Source of the DNA: Methylomonas sp. LL1
GTDB lineage: Bacteria; Pseudomonadota; Gammaproteobacteria; Methylococcales; Methylomonadaceae
Length of the DNA: 64,000 nt
Assembly: GCF_015711015.1 (NCBI RefSeq)
Contig: NZ_CP064653.1
Span: forward strand, 4,278,001 to 4,342,000
Direction: 5' to 3'
A model generated the notes under the pieces. It was not told the origin of the DNA and ran no database searches. It saw only the letters and a program-made list of their open reading frames with translations. Of the stretch, positions 26,907-36,289 are shown piece after piece; position 1 is the first letter of the stretch, and every line of letters begins with the position of its first letter. The translations under genes and the position numbers were made by a program.

Positions 26907-28919
26907 ATGCCTTCGCGTCGAGACTTAGCGAACGCCATCCGCGCACTCAGCATGGACGCCGTACAAAAAGCCAACTCAGGACACCCTGGAGCCCCGATGG
27001 GGATGGCTGACATTGCGGAAGTATTGTGGAACGATTTTCTGCAACACAACCCTAGCAACCCAAAATGGGCCAACCGCGACCGTTTCATCCTGTCCAACGG
27101 TCACGGCTCCATGCTGATTTATTCCTTGTTGCATTTGGCCGGCTACAACCTGCCGATCGAAGAATTGAAACAGTTCCGCCAACTGCACTCACAAACCCCA
27201 GGCCATCCTGAATACGGTTATACCGACGGCGTTGAAACCACCACCGGTCCTCTGGGTCAAGGCATCACCAATGCCGTGGGTTTCGCCCTGGCGGAACGCA
27301 CCCTGGCCGGTCAATTCAACCGTCCCGGTCACGACATCGTCGATCACCACACTTACGTATTCATGGGTGACGGCTGCCTGATGGAAGGCATCTCCCACGA
27401 AGCCTGCTCACTGGCCGGCTCGATGAAACTGGGCAAACTGATCGCCTTCTACGACGACAACAACATTTCCATCGACGGCGAAGTACGTGGTCACGGCAAC
27501 GTTAACGGCTGGTTCCTGGACGACACTCCGAAACGTTTCGAAGCCTACGGCTGGCACGTCATCCCCAAAGTCGACGGCCACAACCCCGATGCAGTCAAAA
27601 AAGCCATCGAAGAAGCCAAAAAAGTCAGCGACAAACCGACCATCATCTGCTGCCAAACCATCATCGGTTTCGGTTCGCCGAACAAACAAGGCAAGGAAGA
27701 GTGTCATGGTGCCGCGCTGGGTGAAGCTGAAATTGCACTGACCCGCGAACAACTGGGCTGGCCGCATGCGCCGTTCGAAATCCCCGCCGACATCAAAGCG
27801 GCTTGGGATGCCAATGCCAAAGGTGCACGTCTGGAAAGTGCCTGGAACGACAAATTTGCTGCTTACCAAGCCGCTCACCCCGAATTGGCTGCGGAATTTA
27901 AACGCCGCATGGCCGGCGAACTGCCAGCCGATTGGGCGGAAAAATCCAATGCCTTCATCGCCGAAGTCAATGCCAAAGGCGAAACCATCGCCAGCCGCAA
28001 AGCCTCGCAAAACACCCTGAACGGCTTCGGCCCGTTGTTGCCGGAACTGCTGGGCGGCTCCGCCGACCTGGCCGGTTCTAACCTGACCTTGTGGTCAGGC
28101 TGCAAAGACGTCTGCGCCCCCGGTCATGACGGTAACTACATCTACTACGGCGTCCGTGAATTCGGCATGAGCGCCATCATGAACGGCCTCGTGCTGCACG
28201 GCGGCTTCAAGCCTTACGGCGCCACCTTCCTGATGTTCTCGGAATACGCCCGTAACGCCCTGCGTATGGCGGCACTGATGAAAGCACCGACCATCTTCGT
28301 CTACACCCACGACTCCATCGGTCTGGGCGAAGACGGTCCGACTCACCAACCGATCGAGCAAACCGCTACCTTGCGCATGATTCCCAACATGCAAGTCTGG
28401 CGCCCCTGCGATGCGGTCGAGTCTGCTGTCAGCTGGAAAGCCGCGATCGAACGCAAAGACGGTCCCAGCACCCTGATCTTCTCGCGTCAAAACCTGCCGC
28501 ACATGGCACGCAGCCAAGCGCAGATCGACGCGATCGGCAAAGGCGGCTACATCTTGAAAGACAGCGACGGTACACCGGATGCGATCATCATCGCCACCGG
28601 CTCCGAAGTCGAACTGGCCGTGAAAGCGGCGGAAGCCTTGGCTGCCAAAGGCAAGAAAATCCGCGTGGTGTCCATGCCGTCGACCAACGTGTTCGAAGCG
28701 CAAGACCAAGCTTACAAAGACAGCGTATTGCCGCCTAGCATCGGCAATCGCGTGGTGGTTGAGGCTGGCGTCACCGATAGTTGGTGGAAATATGCCGGCA
28801 GCAATGGCAAAATCGTAGGTTTAGACCGCTTCGGCGAATCCGCGCCAGCCGGACAGCTGTTCAAGGAGTTCGGCTTTACCGTGGAAAATGTCGTAGCCAA
28901 CGTGGAAGCAGTGCTGTAA
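26907..28919 (+). CDS. tkt: Transketolase
   Basis: 670 residues from ATG 26907 with AAGGAG 6 bp upstream; an upstream in-frame start at 26859 is rejected. ThDP motif [18 protein letters not shown] with the downstream YDDNNIS, N-terminal [14 protein letters not shown], and the pyrimidine domain [13 protein letters not shown] with [15 protein letters not shown]. In this setting it regenerates ribulose 5-phosphate for formaldehyde fixation in the RuMP cycle. Confidence 0.97.
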   Translation: MPSRRDLANAIRALSMDAVQKANSGHPGAPMGMADIAEVLWNDFLQHNPSNPKWANRDRFILSNGHGSMLIYSLLHLAGYNLPIEELKQFRQLHSQTPGHPEYGYTDGVETTTGPLGQGITNAVGFALAERTLAGQFNRPGHDIVDHHTYVFMGDGCLMEGISHEACSLAGSMKLGKLIAFYDDNNISIDGEVRGHGNVNGWFLDDTPKRFEAYGWHVIPKVDGHNPDAVKKAIEEAKKVSDKPTIICCQTIIGFGSPNKQGKEECHGAALGEAEIALTREQLGWPHAPFEIPADIKAAWDANAKGARLESAWNDKFAAYQAAHPELAAEFKRRMAGELPADWAEKSNAFIAEVNAKGETIASRKASQNTLNGFGPLLPELLGGSADLAGSNLTLWSGCKDVCAPGHDGNYIYYGVREFGMSAIMNGLVLHGGFKPYGATFLMFSEYARNALRMAALMKAPTIFVYTHDSIGLGEDGPTHQPIEQTATLRMIPNMQVWRPCDAVESAVSWKAAIERKDGPSTLIFSRQNLPHMARSQAQIDAIGKGGYILKDSDGTPDAIIIATGSEVELAVKAAEALAAKGKKIRVVSMPSTNVFEAQDQAYKDSVLPPSIGNRVVVEAGVTDSWWKYAGSNGKIVGLDRFGESAPAGQLFKEFGFTVENVVANVEAVL

Positions 28920-28933
28920 TTAAGACGGTGATA

Positions 28934-28973
28934 ACCGGTTCTTGTTGGGGTATCCGGCAAGGACCGGTGTTTT
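28934..28973 (+). terminator. Terminator after tkt
   Basis: ACCGGTTCTTG pairs with CAAGGACCGGT (11 bp, one G-U) around a 13-nt loop, followed by GTTTT. Confidence 0.75.
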
Positions 28974-28998
28974 AACTATGTAGAGTAAGGTGAACAAT

Positions 28999-29268
28999 AT
29001 GAAAAAAACGCAATTGAACCAAGGAATACTCGGTGGGTTATTATTAATCGCTTCGGCTGTGAATGCGCAGGATTATCCGGCAGCGGATTTTCAGCCTAAA
29101 GTGATATTCAGGGATGAGTCGGTTATTGAGTCGGATGCGAAGTCCGCATCGGTTCCTTGTGTAAACAAGGAAGCCGAATCCAAATCAGAACAGGTTGTAG
29201 CGGAAGTTGATGCTAAATATCCGGCCAGCAGTTTTCAGCCTAAAGTGATTTTTAGCGAAGCTAATTAG
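28999..29268 (+). CDS. Small exported protein with duplicated YPAxxFQPKVIF motif
   Basis: 89 residues from ATG 28999 (TAAGG 8 bp upstream). Signal peptide ends near AVNAQ. The mature part has two copies of one motif, DYPAADFQPKVIFRD and KYPASSFQPKVIFSE, separated by an acidic linker with a lone Cys. No known domain. It precedes the repeat protein at 29385 by 116 bp. Confidence 0.75.
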   Translation: MKKTQLNQGILGGLLLIASAVNAQDYPAADFQPKVIFRDESVIESDAKSASVPCVNKEAESKSEQVVAEVDAKYPASSFQPKVIFSEAN

Positions 29269-29384
29269 AATAAAAATTAAGCGATTGTGGCCTGTTTTTG
29301 TTATGGGCGCGTTACGTTAAAAGAAGGTGTAAACAGCCAAGTGCTTGTTGTGCACGACATTAATTCATTCAGGAGTATTCTCAA

Positions 29385-30728
29385 ATGAAGAAAAACAGTT
29401 TGATGAATAGCTTATTCGGCATATTGCCGCCCTTATTTTTCGATAAGCCTTCTGTTGGCCGTGTCGTCGAAAGTAGGGGCGATGCCGGCGGAGAAGACGC
29501 GCAATTGACCGGCGTCGCCCGTTATTTACAAAAGCTTGAGCCAAAAGTAGAAGAAATCATCGCCGATGACCAGTTGACCGGCGTGGCAAAATATTTAGCA
29601 CGGCAGCAGGCGTTGGAAGAGGCGCGCAAGCCAGAGCCGGTTGTTGAAGAATCAGAACCGGAAGTTATAGAAGAGATTGTCGAGTCCGCGCCCGAGCCAA
29701 GCGGGGTTGAGAAATATCTTTCTCATCAGAATGAAAATCCGATCACTCGGGTTGCCAAATATTTGCTGAAGCAATCGATTTTATCCCGTGAAATTCCGGT
29801 GACCGGTGTTGCAAAATACGTCACTAAGCAAGAGCATGACGGTCATGTAGTGACCGGCGTTGCCAAGTATGTGACCATGCAAGGCATGCGTGAAAGTGCG
29901 GCGCCCGGCGTTACCGGGGTGGCTAAATATGTGCTGAAAAATCAGCTGTTGACCAAGGAAGCGCCGGTTGTAACCGGTGTCGCCAAGTATGTTAGCAAGC
30001 AAACCCTGTTAGCCAAGGATGCGCCCAAGATTACCGGTGTGGCCAGTTATATCAAAACCTTGGAAAAGTTGGAGCATGAACAGGTGCCTGCAACCGGTGT
30101 GGCCAAGTTTTTGGCCGAGCAGTCCGTGCAGGCGAAAAAAGCGGCCGCGGCCGCTTTGGTTGCCCGCTATGTGGAACAGGAGGCCAGAATGCAAGCGGAA
30201 AAAGCTCAAGCTCAAGCGAATCAGGCAGAGGAGATTCAACCCGAAGCAGTATCGAGTGAGGCATTCGAAGGCTCTCGAGTGGCTATATACATCGCTAAGC
30301 AAGCGGCTGCCGCACAGGACAAACCCACCGGCGTGGCTCGTTATCTGGCCAAGCAACTTCAATTGCAAAGTCAGGCGGAACCCGTCAGCAGTGTTGCCAA
30401 ATATCTGGCAAAACAAGCGACATTGGCCAGACAGCAGCCACCACTGACCGGCGTCAGTAAATATTTGGCCAAACAGATTTTGGTCGCCAAGCCCGTGGCT
30501 GAAATCAGTTCCGTCAGCAAATATGTAATGCGTCAGGAACTGCTGAACAGGGACACGGCGGAGTCGACCGGTGTGGCTAGATATGTTTCCAAGCAAACCG
30601 TATTGACCAGGGATGTGGCGCCGGTTTCCGGGGTTGAGCGATACATGGCAAGACAGTCCGTTCATGCCGATGACGCCGGTTATGTTAGAACCACCGGAGT
30701 CGAAAAGTATTTGCGCAAACAAGCCTGA
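29385..30728 (+). CDS. Repeat protein with 19 copies of a [TS]GVxKYLxxQ motif
   Basis: 447 residues. The start MKKNSLMNSLFGILPPLFF is hydrophobic but not a clear cleavable signal. I count 19 copies of a decapeptide with consensus T-G-V-A-K-Y-[LV]-x-K-Q, spaced by 8-25 residues; examples are TGVAKYLARQ, TGVAKYVSKQ, SSVAKYLAKQ, TGVSKYLAKQ and the C-terminal TGVEKYLRKQ. Linkers are acidic near the N-terminus (residues 70-105) and Ala/Gln-rich later. RBS AGGAG lies 8 bp upstream. No function is known to me; it looks like a multivalent scaffold or binding array. Confidence 0.8.
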   Translation: MKKNSLMNSLFGILPPLFFDKPSVGRVVESRGDAGGEDAQLTGVARYLQKLEPKVEEIIADDQLTGVAKYLARQQALEEARKPEPVVEESEPEVIEEIVESAPEPSGVEKYLSHQNENPITRVAKYLLKQSILSREIPVTGVAKYVTKQEHDGHVVTGVAKYVTMQGMRESAAPGVTGVAKYVLKNQLLTKEAPVVTGVAKYVSKQTLLAKDAPKITGVASYIKTLEKLEHEQVPATGVAKFLAEQSVQAKKAAAAALVARYVEQEARMQAEKAQAQANQAEEIQPEAVSSEAFEGSRVAIYIAKQAAAAQDKPTGVARYLAKQLQLQSQAEPVSSVAKYLAKQATLARQQPPLTGVSKYLAKQILVAKPVAEISSVSKYVMRQELLNRDTAESTGVARYVSKQTVLTRDVAPVSGVERYMARQSVHADDAGYVRTTGVEKYLRKQA

Positions 30729-30752
30729 TTAGATAGGCGAGTTCGAGGAAGG

Positions 30753-30788
30753 CCAATACTCCTGTTCAAGGGGTATTGGTTTTTTTTC
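30753..30788 (+). terminator. Terminator after the [TS]GVxKYL repeat gene
   Basis: CCAATACTCC pairs with GGGGTATTGG (10 bp, one G-U) around a 7-nt loop, then eight T residues. Confidence 0.9.
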
Positions 30789-30883
30789 GGCCGTAAGAAG
30801 TCGGCTTGGATTGTTTTATAGTCCACAACTATTCCGAAACTGGTTTATTATGCCTACCCAACCTGACTTTTTTAGAGATTCGA

Positions 30884-31228
30884 ATGTTTCGCCAGTTAAG
30901 TTTTAGTCTGCTGTTTCTATTGCCGGTTATGGCTTGGTCGGAACAAGCATTGGAAGAGCCGCCTGCGGTTCCCGAGCCGCCTGAATTACCGCCACGGGTG
31001 CAGTCCGGGGAAGAGATGGAGCCTGATATTACCATTATCCGCAAGGGCAAGGAGACTATTCAGGAATACCGCAGAAACGGTCAGCTTTATATGATTAAGG
31101 TCCAGCCTCAAGTGGGGCCACCGTATTATTTGTTGGACACCAATAACGATGGGCGTATGGATGTTAAAAAAAATGACCTGGATAAAAACACCAACATCAA
31201 TTTATGGACGATATTCGAGTGGGATTAA
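30884..31228 (+). CDS. DUF2782-family periplasmic protein
   Basis: 114 residues from ATG 30884. Signal peptide ends near MAWSEQ. Proline-rich linker (PPAVPEPPELPP), then the DUF2782 core EPDITIIRKGKETIQEYRRNG and a C-terminal acidic block (DTNNDGRMD). Small conserved gammaproteobacterial family of unknown role, often found near polA, which is not here. Confidence 0.85.
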   Translation: MFRQLSFSLLFLLPVMAWSEQALEEPPAVPEPPELPPRVQSGEEMEPDITIIRKGKETIQEYRRNGQLYMIKVQPQVGPPYYLLDTNNDGRMDVKKNDLDKNTNINLWTIFEWD

Positions 31229-31275
31229 AACCAGGGGTCGCCGCTTTGTCGGTTTAATCAAAGCGGCGGATTGAG

Positions 31276-31677
31276 CTATTCAGATACTTTCAGCAGCCAG
31301 CCGTCCTCGGCGTCGCATTTGCTGACTTTTGATTTCAGCATGACGGATATGCGTACCACGGTGTTTTTAATGCCATCGGGCAATTTGCCTTTAACCAGAT
31401 AAAAAGTTTCCTTGTCTTCAAAAGTGACATCAATGGGTTGTTGCTTGATGCTGACATGGATATGTCCGGGGCCATTGCTGCCGGACGCGGCAAATGAAAA
31501 CTCGGATCCGGGCGCGACGGTGGCTAAGTGCTCGGGTTTGAAGCGGCTTATTTTGGCTTTGATGCAAGACGCGCCATCGCTACCTCCACCGTGTCCGATA
31601 TGGCCGGTCGATTGTGCCCAGGACATGCCGCAAAAGCCAAGCACGAATACGGCCACCAGAGATCTAAATGTCTGCAC
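31276..31677 (-). CDS. Hypothetical secreted protein, His/Gly-rich N-terminus
   Basis: 133 residues starting with GTG at 31677, chosen because AAGGAG lies 7 bp upstream and a signal peptide (VAVFVLGFCGMSWAQ) follows directly; the open frame continues upstream without support. The mature part begins HIGHGGGSDGASC, has one further Cys near residue 123, and looks beta-rich. No family recognised. Confidence 0.7.
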   Translation of the reverse strand: MQTFRSLVAVFVLGFCGMSWAQSTGHIGHGGGSDGASCIKAKISRFKPEHLATVAPGSEFSFAASGSNGPGHIHVSIKQQPIDVTFEDKETFYLVKGKLPDGIKNTVVRISVMLKSKVSKCDAEDGWLLKVSE

Positions 31678-31924
31678 GGTTTTCTCCTTATTATTGTTAA
31701 TCGTGAAACGGCTAGGGATTATATGTCCTCGGCATATAACTTTGAAGCTTGAAAAATCAAACCATACTCCAAGGCAGGTATTTTCGGAGCCATTTACTGG
31801 CGGATTGAATTGTGGCAGCGTAAGTGTCAAATAATCGATTTGGTTGATGTTTGCAGGGATTTTGATTAAATTGGATTTTCCAAGCATGTGCGTGGTTTTA
31901 AAACAATAATAAGAGGATGGGGTT

Positions 31925-32206
31925 ATGTTATTTCTGGCTAAATTGTTCGGCATTCTTACCTTGGTTTGGTTTTATTTGACAGCTAAAAGTCATAATGCGC
32001 CGCTAGTAAACTGGTCCGTGATCGGGTTAATTGGTTATTGGTTGACTTGGTGGTTGTCCAAAATGTTGATTGTGGTGCCATTAGCGGGCATGGTACCCAA
32101 ACATTCCGTGATGGAGTTTTTGTTGACTCAATTGCCCGTGGTTTGTGCGGTAGGCGCCTGCTTCCTGATCAGAAAGAAACTGATCGCGAGTGTGTCCGCA
32201 GCTTAA
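31925..32206 (+). CDS. Small hypothetical membrane protein
   Basis: 93 residues, three hydrophobic segments (about 2-18, 28-55, 66-84). ATG 31925 has GAGG about 8 bp upstream. The next gene begins 16 bp after its stop, so the two may be co-transcribed. Gap 31678-31924 holds no gene I can support. Confidence 0.7.
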   Translation: MLFLAKLFGILTLVWFYLTAKSHNAPLVNWSVIGLIGYWLTWWLSKMLIVVPLAGMVPKHSVMEFLLTQLPVVCAVGACFLIRKKLIASVSAA

Positions 32207-32221
32207 TTATTATCTTTTTGA

Positions 32222-32953
32222 ATGAGTAAGGTTGCGCTGATAACCGGAGCGGCCAGGCGCATCGGAGCGGCCTGTGCTCGCTTATTACATCAGCAGGGCT
32301 ATAACCTGATTCTGCATTACCGCACCGCGCTGCGGGAGTCTCGGCAACTGGCCGAGGATTTAAATGCGATACGCCCGGATTCTGTATGCTTAATTAAAGC
32401 GGATTTGTTGGAATTGGATCAGGTCAATACGCTTGCCGAACAAGCATTGGCTTTTTGGGGTGAGCTAGATGTGCTGGTCAATAATGCCTCGTTGTTTTAT
32501 GCCGGTAAGATTGGTGATGTTACCGAGCAAGACTGGAATGACTTATTGGGTAGTAATTTGAAAGCGCCCTTTTTTCTATCTCAGGCATTGGCACCGGCAT
32601 TGGTGCGGCGTGGTGGTTGCATTGTCAATATCGCCGATATTCATGCTGAAAGAGGTTTGCAGGGCTTTCCTGTTTACAGTATTGCCAAGGCCGGGGTGGT
32701 GGCAATGACCAAGTGTCTGGCCAAGGAATTGGCGCCGAAAGTGCGGGTTAATGCGGTGGCTCCGGGGGCGATTTTATGGCCGGATCATCAGTTGAGTGAT
32801 GAGCGGAAAGTCGAAATATTGCAAAAAGTGGCCTTGCAGCGTTGCGGACATGCCGATGATATTGCTCGCGCGGTGCGGTTTTTAGTTGAAGAGGCCGATT
32901 ATATTACCGGCCATATTTTAACGGTCGACGGCGGCAGAATGCTATTTAGCTGA
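32222..32953 (+). CDS. Pteridine reductase (short-chain dehydrogenase)
   Basis: 243 residues. SDR fold with the pteridine-reductase variant of the NADPH motif, TGAARRIGAACARLL (TGxxxRxG), NNAS near residue 88, and catalytic YSIAK (YxxxK). Places it near FolM/PTR1, reducing dihydrofolate or dihydromonapterin. Convergent with folK (tails overlap by 12 bp), so the folate context supports the call. Confidence 0.85.
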   Translation: MSKVALITGAARRIGAACARLLHQQGYNLILHYRTALRESRQLAEDLNAIRPDSVCLIKADLLELDQVNTLAEQALAFWGELDVLVNNASLFYAGKIGDVTEQDWNDLLGSNLKAPFFLSQALAPALVRRGGCIVNIADIHAERGLQGFPVYSIAKAGVVAMTKCLAKELAPKVRVNAVAPGAILWPDHQLSDERKVEILQKVALQRCGHADDIARAVRFLVEEADYITGHILTVDGGRMLFS

Positions 32954-33439
32954 GCTATCGAGTTTTATTTTGGTTTGTTTCAAGCCTTGTTTGTTGAAAT
33001 TTTGCCAGAGTTCTTGATAGGTTTTTCCGCTCACTGGGTGGCTTTGGTTCGGCGCTATTTCGGCCAAGGGTTCCAATACAAAGGCATAGCGTTCGATTTC
33101 GTCGCGCGGGATTTGCAAGCGGCCATCGCTGATAATCTGGTCGCCATACAAAATCAAATCCAAGTCCAGGGTGCGAGCCGAGAATTTTTGTGATTCACGG
33201 CTGCGGCCATGGTCCAGCTCTATTTGGCGCAATAGGCGGGCAACATCCTTTGCGGGTAATTCCGATTGAAAGCCTACCACCAAATTGTAAAAGCTATCGC
33301 CGACAAAACCGACAGCTTCGGTTTCATAAATGCTGGAGGTCGATAACTCGCCAAATACCTGTTCCAGTGCTTTCAGGCTGGAGGGGATGTGGGCTTCCTT
33401 GTCGATGTTGCTGCCGATGCTGATGTAACCGGTAGGCAT
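32942..33439 (-). CDS. folK: HPPK, 6-hydroxymethyl-dihydropterin pyrophosphokinase
   Basis: 165 residues from ATG 33439, which lies right after the folB stop (33441-33443). Family motifs: YISIGSNIDKEAHI, STSSIYETEAVG, ELDHGR, and the metal-binding DLDLILYGD. Transfers pyrophosphate from ATP to the pterin in folate synthesis. The frame's upstream extension into folB is rejected. Confidence 0.94.
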   Translation of the reverse strand: MPTGYISIGSNIDKEAHIPSSLKALEQVFGELSTSSIYETEAVGFVGDSFYNLVVGFQSELPAKDVARLLRQIELDHGRSRESQKFSARTLDLDLILYGDQIISDGRLQIPRDEIERYAFVLEPLAEIAPNQSHPVSGKTYQELWQNFNKQGLKQTKIKLDSSAK

Positions 33440-33440
33440 G

Positions 33441-33794
33441 TTATTTGTGTCCGCGTTCGATAATGATGCCGACGTCACGCGCTTTGCTGATGGCGCCTTT
33501 CTTGTTTAGGACGATTTTTACCCAAGGAATCGGGAATTCGTTCAGTAAAATTTTGGCGATTTCTTCGATCAGAGTCTCCACCAATAAAAATTCGCTGTTT
33601 TCGACAAAAGTGACAATCCGGTCGGATACGGTCTTGTAGTCGAGGGCGAAGGCGATGTCGTCGGTGGTTGCGGCTTTTTGAATGTCAAAAGCCATTTCGA
33701 TATCCAGTACGATTTTTTGCTTGATCGTGCGTTCCCAATCGTAAATGCCGATGACGGTTTCAATTTCAAGGCCGCCTAAAAAGATGATGTCCAT
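33441..33794 (-). CDS. folB: Dihydroneopterin aldolase
   Basis: 117 residues. MDIIFLGGLEIETVIGIYDWER is the family start, with YKTV near residue 53 and catalytic Lys in the C-terminal WVKIVLNKKGAI. Acts just before FolK in folate synthesis, and the two genes are head to tail. Confidence 0.95.
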   Translation of the reverse strand: MDIIFLGGLEIETVIGIYDWERTIKQKIVLDIEMAFDIQKAATTDDIAFALDYKTVSDRIVTFVENSEFLLVETLIEEIAKILLNEFPIPWVKIVLNKKGAISKARDVGIIIERGHK

Positions 33795-33881
33795 TGTTGC
33801 TTTCCGGTTATTATATTTTTGTTATATCAGTATCGAGTAAATGGCTCGACTGCACAAGTTTTGATGAGAGAGGTTGATTGA

Positions 33882-34454
33882 ATGATGGAATGGTTGCTCG
33901 TACCCTTGGCTTATTTAACCGGTTCGGTGTCCAGTGCGATTATTGTCTGCAAGATGATGGGGTTGGTCGATCCTAGGGAGAATGGTTCGGGCAATCCCGG
34001 CGCAACCAATGTCATGCGCATAGGCGGTAAAAAGGCCGCGGCGATCACCCTGGCGGGAGATGCGTTGAAAGGTTTGGTGCCTGTGTTACTCGGTCAGGCG
34101 CTGGGGGTGGATAGCCTAGTATTGTCGCTAATCGTGTTTGCGGCTTTTTTGGGGCACTTGTATCCGGTCTTTTTTGGATTTAAAGGTGGTAAGGGCGTGG
34201 CAACCTCGCTTGGGGTTACGTTGGGAGTGCATTGGCTATTAGGTTTTGCGGTCTTGGGAACCTGGATTGTGGTTTACAAGATCGGCAAGATTTCTTCGTT
34301 GGCGGCATTGGTAGCCGCAACCTTGGCGCCGGTTTTTGTCTGGTTGATAGTGGGCGACGTCAGTTTGCTGGTAACTTTTGTGCTGATTTCCTTGATTTTA
34401 TTGTGGCGGCACAAAGGCAATATCCAGCGTCTTCTAGCGGGGCAGGAATCTTAA
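33882..34454 (+). CDS. plsY: Glycerol-3-phosphate acyltransferase PlsY
   Basis: 190 residues, five membrane segments. The three catalytic PlsY blocks are visible: TGSVSSAI, the [13 protein letters not shown] loop, and [21 protein letters not shown], followed by [11 protein letters not shown]. Uses acyl-phosphate to acylate glycerol 3-phosphate. Its stop overlaps that of convergent tsaD by 4 bp. Confidence 0.96.
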   Translation: MMEWLLVPLAYLTGSVSSAIIVCKMMGLVDPRENGSGNPGATNVMRIGGKKAAAITLAGDALKGLVPVLLGQALGVDSLVLSLIVFAAFLGHLYPVFFGFKGGKGVATSLGVTLGVHWLLGFAVLGTWIVVYKIGKISSLAALVAATLAPVFVWLIVGDVSLLVTFVLISLILLWRHKGNIQRLLAGQES

Positions 34455-35464
34455 TCTAGTCCCAATAGTTCATCTATTGGCCAGCGAGGGCGGGCGAAAA
34501 TGTCCAAAGGCTGGCTCTGTCCGGCCCGTAGGCGTTGACAGCCGGCATAGGCGATCATCGCACCGTTATCAGTGCAAAACTCCGGGCGGGGGAAATAAAC
34601 ACTCGCCCGTTCTTTTTGACTCATTTGTTGCAGTTGCCTGCGGATTTCCTGATTGGCGCTGACACCGCCGGCTACGATTAATCTGTCCAAGCCGGTTTGT
34701 TGCAGTGCCCGTTTGCATTTGATCGCAAGGGTTTCCGCCATGGCTTGCTGAAAGGCAAAAGCAATGTCGGCTTTGTCTTGATGCGTTTTAGTGCTGGTGT
34801 TGAAGGTGTTCAACGTGAAGGTTTTCAGGCCGCTAAAGCTGAAGTCCAGTCCTGGTCTGTCGGTCATCGGGCGTGGAAATTTATAGCGGGCTTGGCCTTG
34901 TGCTGCTAGTTGTGCCAGGGCCGGGCCGCCGGGATAGTCGAGTCCGAGCAGTTTGGCGGTTTTGTCAAAAGCTTCGCCGGCGGCGTCGTCGAGCGATTCG
35001 CCGAGTAACCGGTAGCGGCCAACGCCGGCGACTTCGATTAGTAAAGTGTGTCCGCCTGAAATCAGCAGGGCCACGAATGGAAAAGGTGGTGGCTCGTGTT
35101 CCAGCATCGGCGCCAGTAAGTGGCCTTCCATGTGATGCACGGCTATTGCCGGTACTTGCCAGGTCCAGGCCAAGCTGCGGGCGGTGGCGGCTCCAACCAG
35201 TAGTGCTCCCATCAGGCCGGGGCCAGCCGTATAGGCGATGCCGCCGATGGCTGAAGCAGTTAGTCCGGCATCCGCCAAAACTTGCTTGATCAATGGAGTT
35301 AATTTGCGAATATGGTCGCGTGAGGCCAGCTCCGGCACTACGCCGCCGTACTCGTTATGAGTCTGTACCTGGCTGTACAATGTATGAGAAATCAGTCCTT
35401 TGTCGGCATGGTAAATGGCAACGGCGGTTTCGTCGCAGGAGGTTTCTATGCCTAAAACGTACAT
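34451..35464 (-). CDS. tsaD: tRNA N6-adenosine threonylcarbamoyltransferase TsaD
   Basis: 337 residues from ATG 35464; the open frame's 38-residue extension crosses the rpsU promoter and is rejected. Starts [18 protein letters not shown], with the metal-binding HHMEGHL near residue 111, LISGGHTLL, and [17 protein letters not shown]. Completes t6A37 modification of ANN-decoding tRNAs, including both tRNAs in this window. Divergent from rpsU. Confidence 0.97.
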   Translation of the reverse strand: MYVLGIETSCDETAVAIYHADKGLISHTLYSQVQTHNEYGGVVPELASRDHIRKLTPLIKQVLADAGLTASAIGGIAYTAGPGLMGALLVGAATARSLAWTWQVPAIAVHHMEGHLLAPMLEHEPPPFPFVALLISGGHTLLIEVAGVGRYRLLGESLDDAAGEAFDKTAKLLGLDYPGGPALAQLAAQGQARYKFPRPMTDRPGLDFSFSGLKTFTLNTFNTSTKTHQDKADIAFAFQQAMAETLAIKCKRALQQTGLDRLIVAGGVSANQEIRRQLQQMSQKERASVYFPRPEFCTDNGAMIAYAGCQRLRAGQSQPLDIFARPRWPIDELLGLD

Positions 35465-35471
35465 TAATTTT

Positions 35472-35499
35472 TTGAATAAAAGTATTTTGTCGGTATAAT
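35472..35499 (+). promoter_or_regulatory. Sigma70 promoter of the rpsU operon
   Basis: TTGAAT at 35472 and a perfect TATAAT at 35494, spaced by 16 bp, 73 bp before rpsU. It lies in the divergent tsaD-rpsU gap. It would drive rpsU-yqeY-dnaG. Confidence 0.75.
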
Positions 35500-35571
35500 C
35501 GGGCGGTTTTACAGGGCTGGTTTCTTGCCTGAAGATTTTTTGAAATACTAACACAATTCGGATTATTGATA

Positions 35572-35805
35572 ATGCCATCAGTTAAAGTTAAAGAAAACGA
35601 ACATTTCGACATCGCAATTCGCCGCTTCAAACGTGCTTGTGAGAAAGCCGGCGTATTGGCCGAAGTGCGTCGTCGCGAGTTTTATGAAAAACCAACCACC
35701 GAGCGTAAGCGTAAAGGTGCCGCCGCAGTTAAGCGCCATCTGAAAAAATTGGCGCGCGAGCGTTATGCGTTGAAAAACCTGCGTCGTGGTCGCCCGCAAG
35801 CATAA
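35572..35805 (+). CDS. rpsU: 30S ribosomal protein S21
   Basis: 77 residues. [29 protein letters not shown] and [18 protein letters not shown] are diagnostic (quoted as two blocks). The C-terminus, [15 protein letters not shown], is about six residues longer than the 71-residue E. coli protein. First gene of the macromolecular-synthesis operon. Confidence 0.97.
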   Translation: MPSVKVKENEHFDIAIRRFKRACEKAGVLAEVRRREFYEKPTTERKRKGAAAVKRHLKKLARERYALKNLRRGRPQA

Positions 35806-35816
35806 GGTTGTTGAAT

Positions 35817-36266
35817 ATGGATTCGTTAAAGGAGCGTATCAGGGATGATATGAAGGCCTCGATGAAGAGTGGTGCCAAAGCCAGATTAGGCGTTATCCGC
35901 ATGATACTGGCCGCCATTAAGCAGGTCGAGGTGGATGAGCGTGTCGAGTTGGGCGATGACAGGGTTATTGTCGTGCTCGATAAAATGCTCAAACAGCGTC
36001 GTGAATCGATCAGGCAGTACCGCGATGCCAATCGTAACGATTTGGCCGAGATTGAGGAGGCCGAGATTCTGGTCATACAGGATTTCTTGCCGCAAGCGCT
36101 GACCGAGGCCGAGATTGATCAAATGGTGATCAAGGCTATCGCCGAAACTGGTGCAGCTTCGATCAAGGATATGGGGAGCGTGATGGCGCTGCTGAAGCCG
36201 CAAATGCAGGGTCGGGCCGATATGGCGGTTGTCAGTGCAAGGATTAAGGCTGGTTTTTCCGCATAA
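35817..36266 (+). CDS. yqeY: GatB/YqeY domain protein
   Basis: 149 residues from ATG 35817 (AAGG 9 bp upstream; two TTG codons just before are less likely). Typical: RIRDDMKASMKSG, LGVIRMILAAIKQVE, and C-terminal GSVMALLKPQMQGRADM. Related to the tRNA-binding tail of GatB. It sits between rpsU and dnaG, a common gammaproteobacterial arrangement. Function is not settled. Confidence 0.93.
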   Translation: MDSLKERIRDDMKASMKSGAKARLGVIRMILAAIKQVEVDERVELGDDRVIVVLDKMLKQRRESIRQYRDANRNDLAEIEEAEILVIQDFLPQALTEAEIDQMVIKAIAETGAASIKDMGSVMALLKPQMQGRADMAVVSARIKAGFSA

Positions 36267-36289
36267 ATCGCGCCCCCGTTGTCGGTAAA

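Noticed and set aside
34451-35578. Longer tsaD starting near 35578
   Set aside because: The extra residues cross the rpsU promoter region; the conserved [13 protein letters not shown] start is at 35464.
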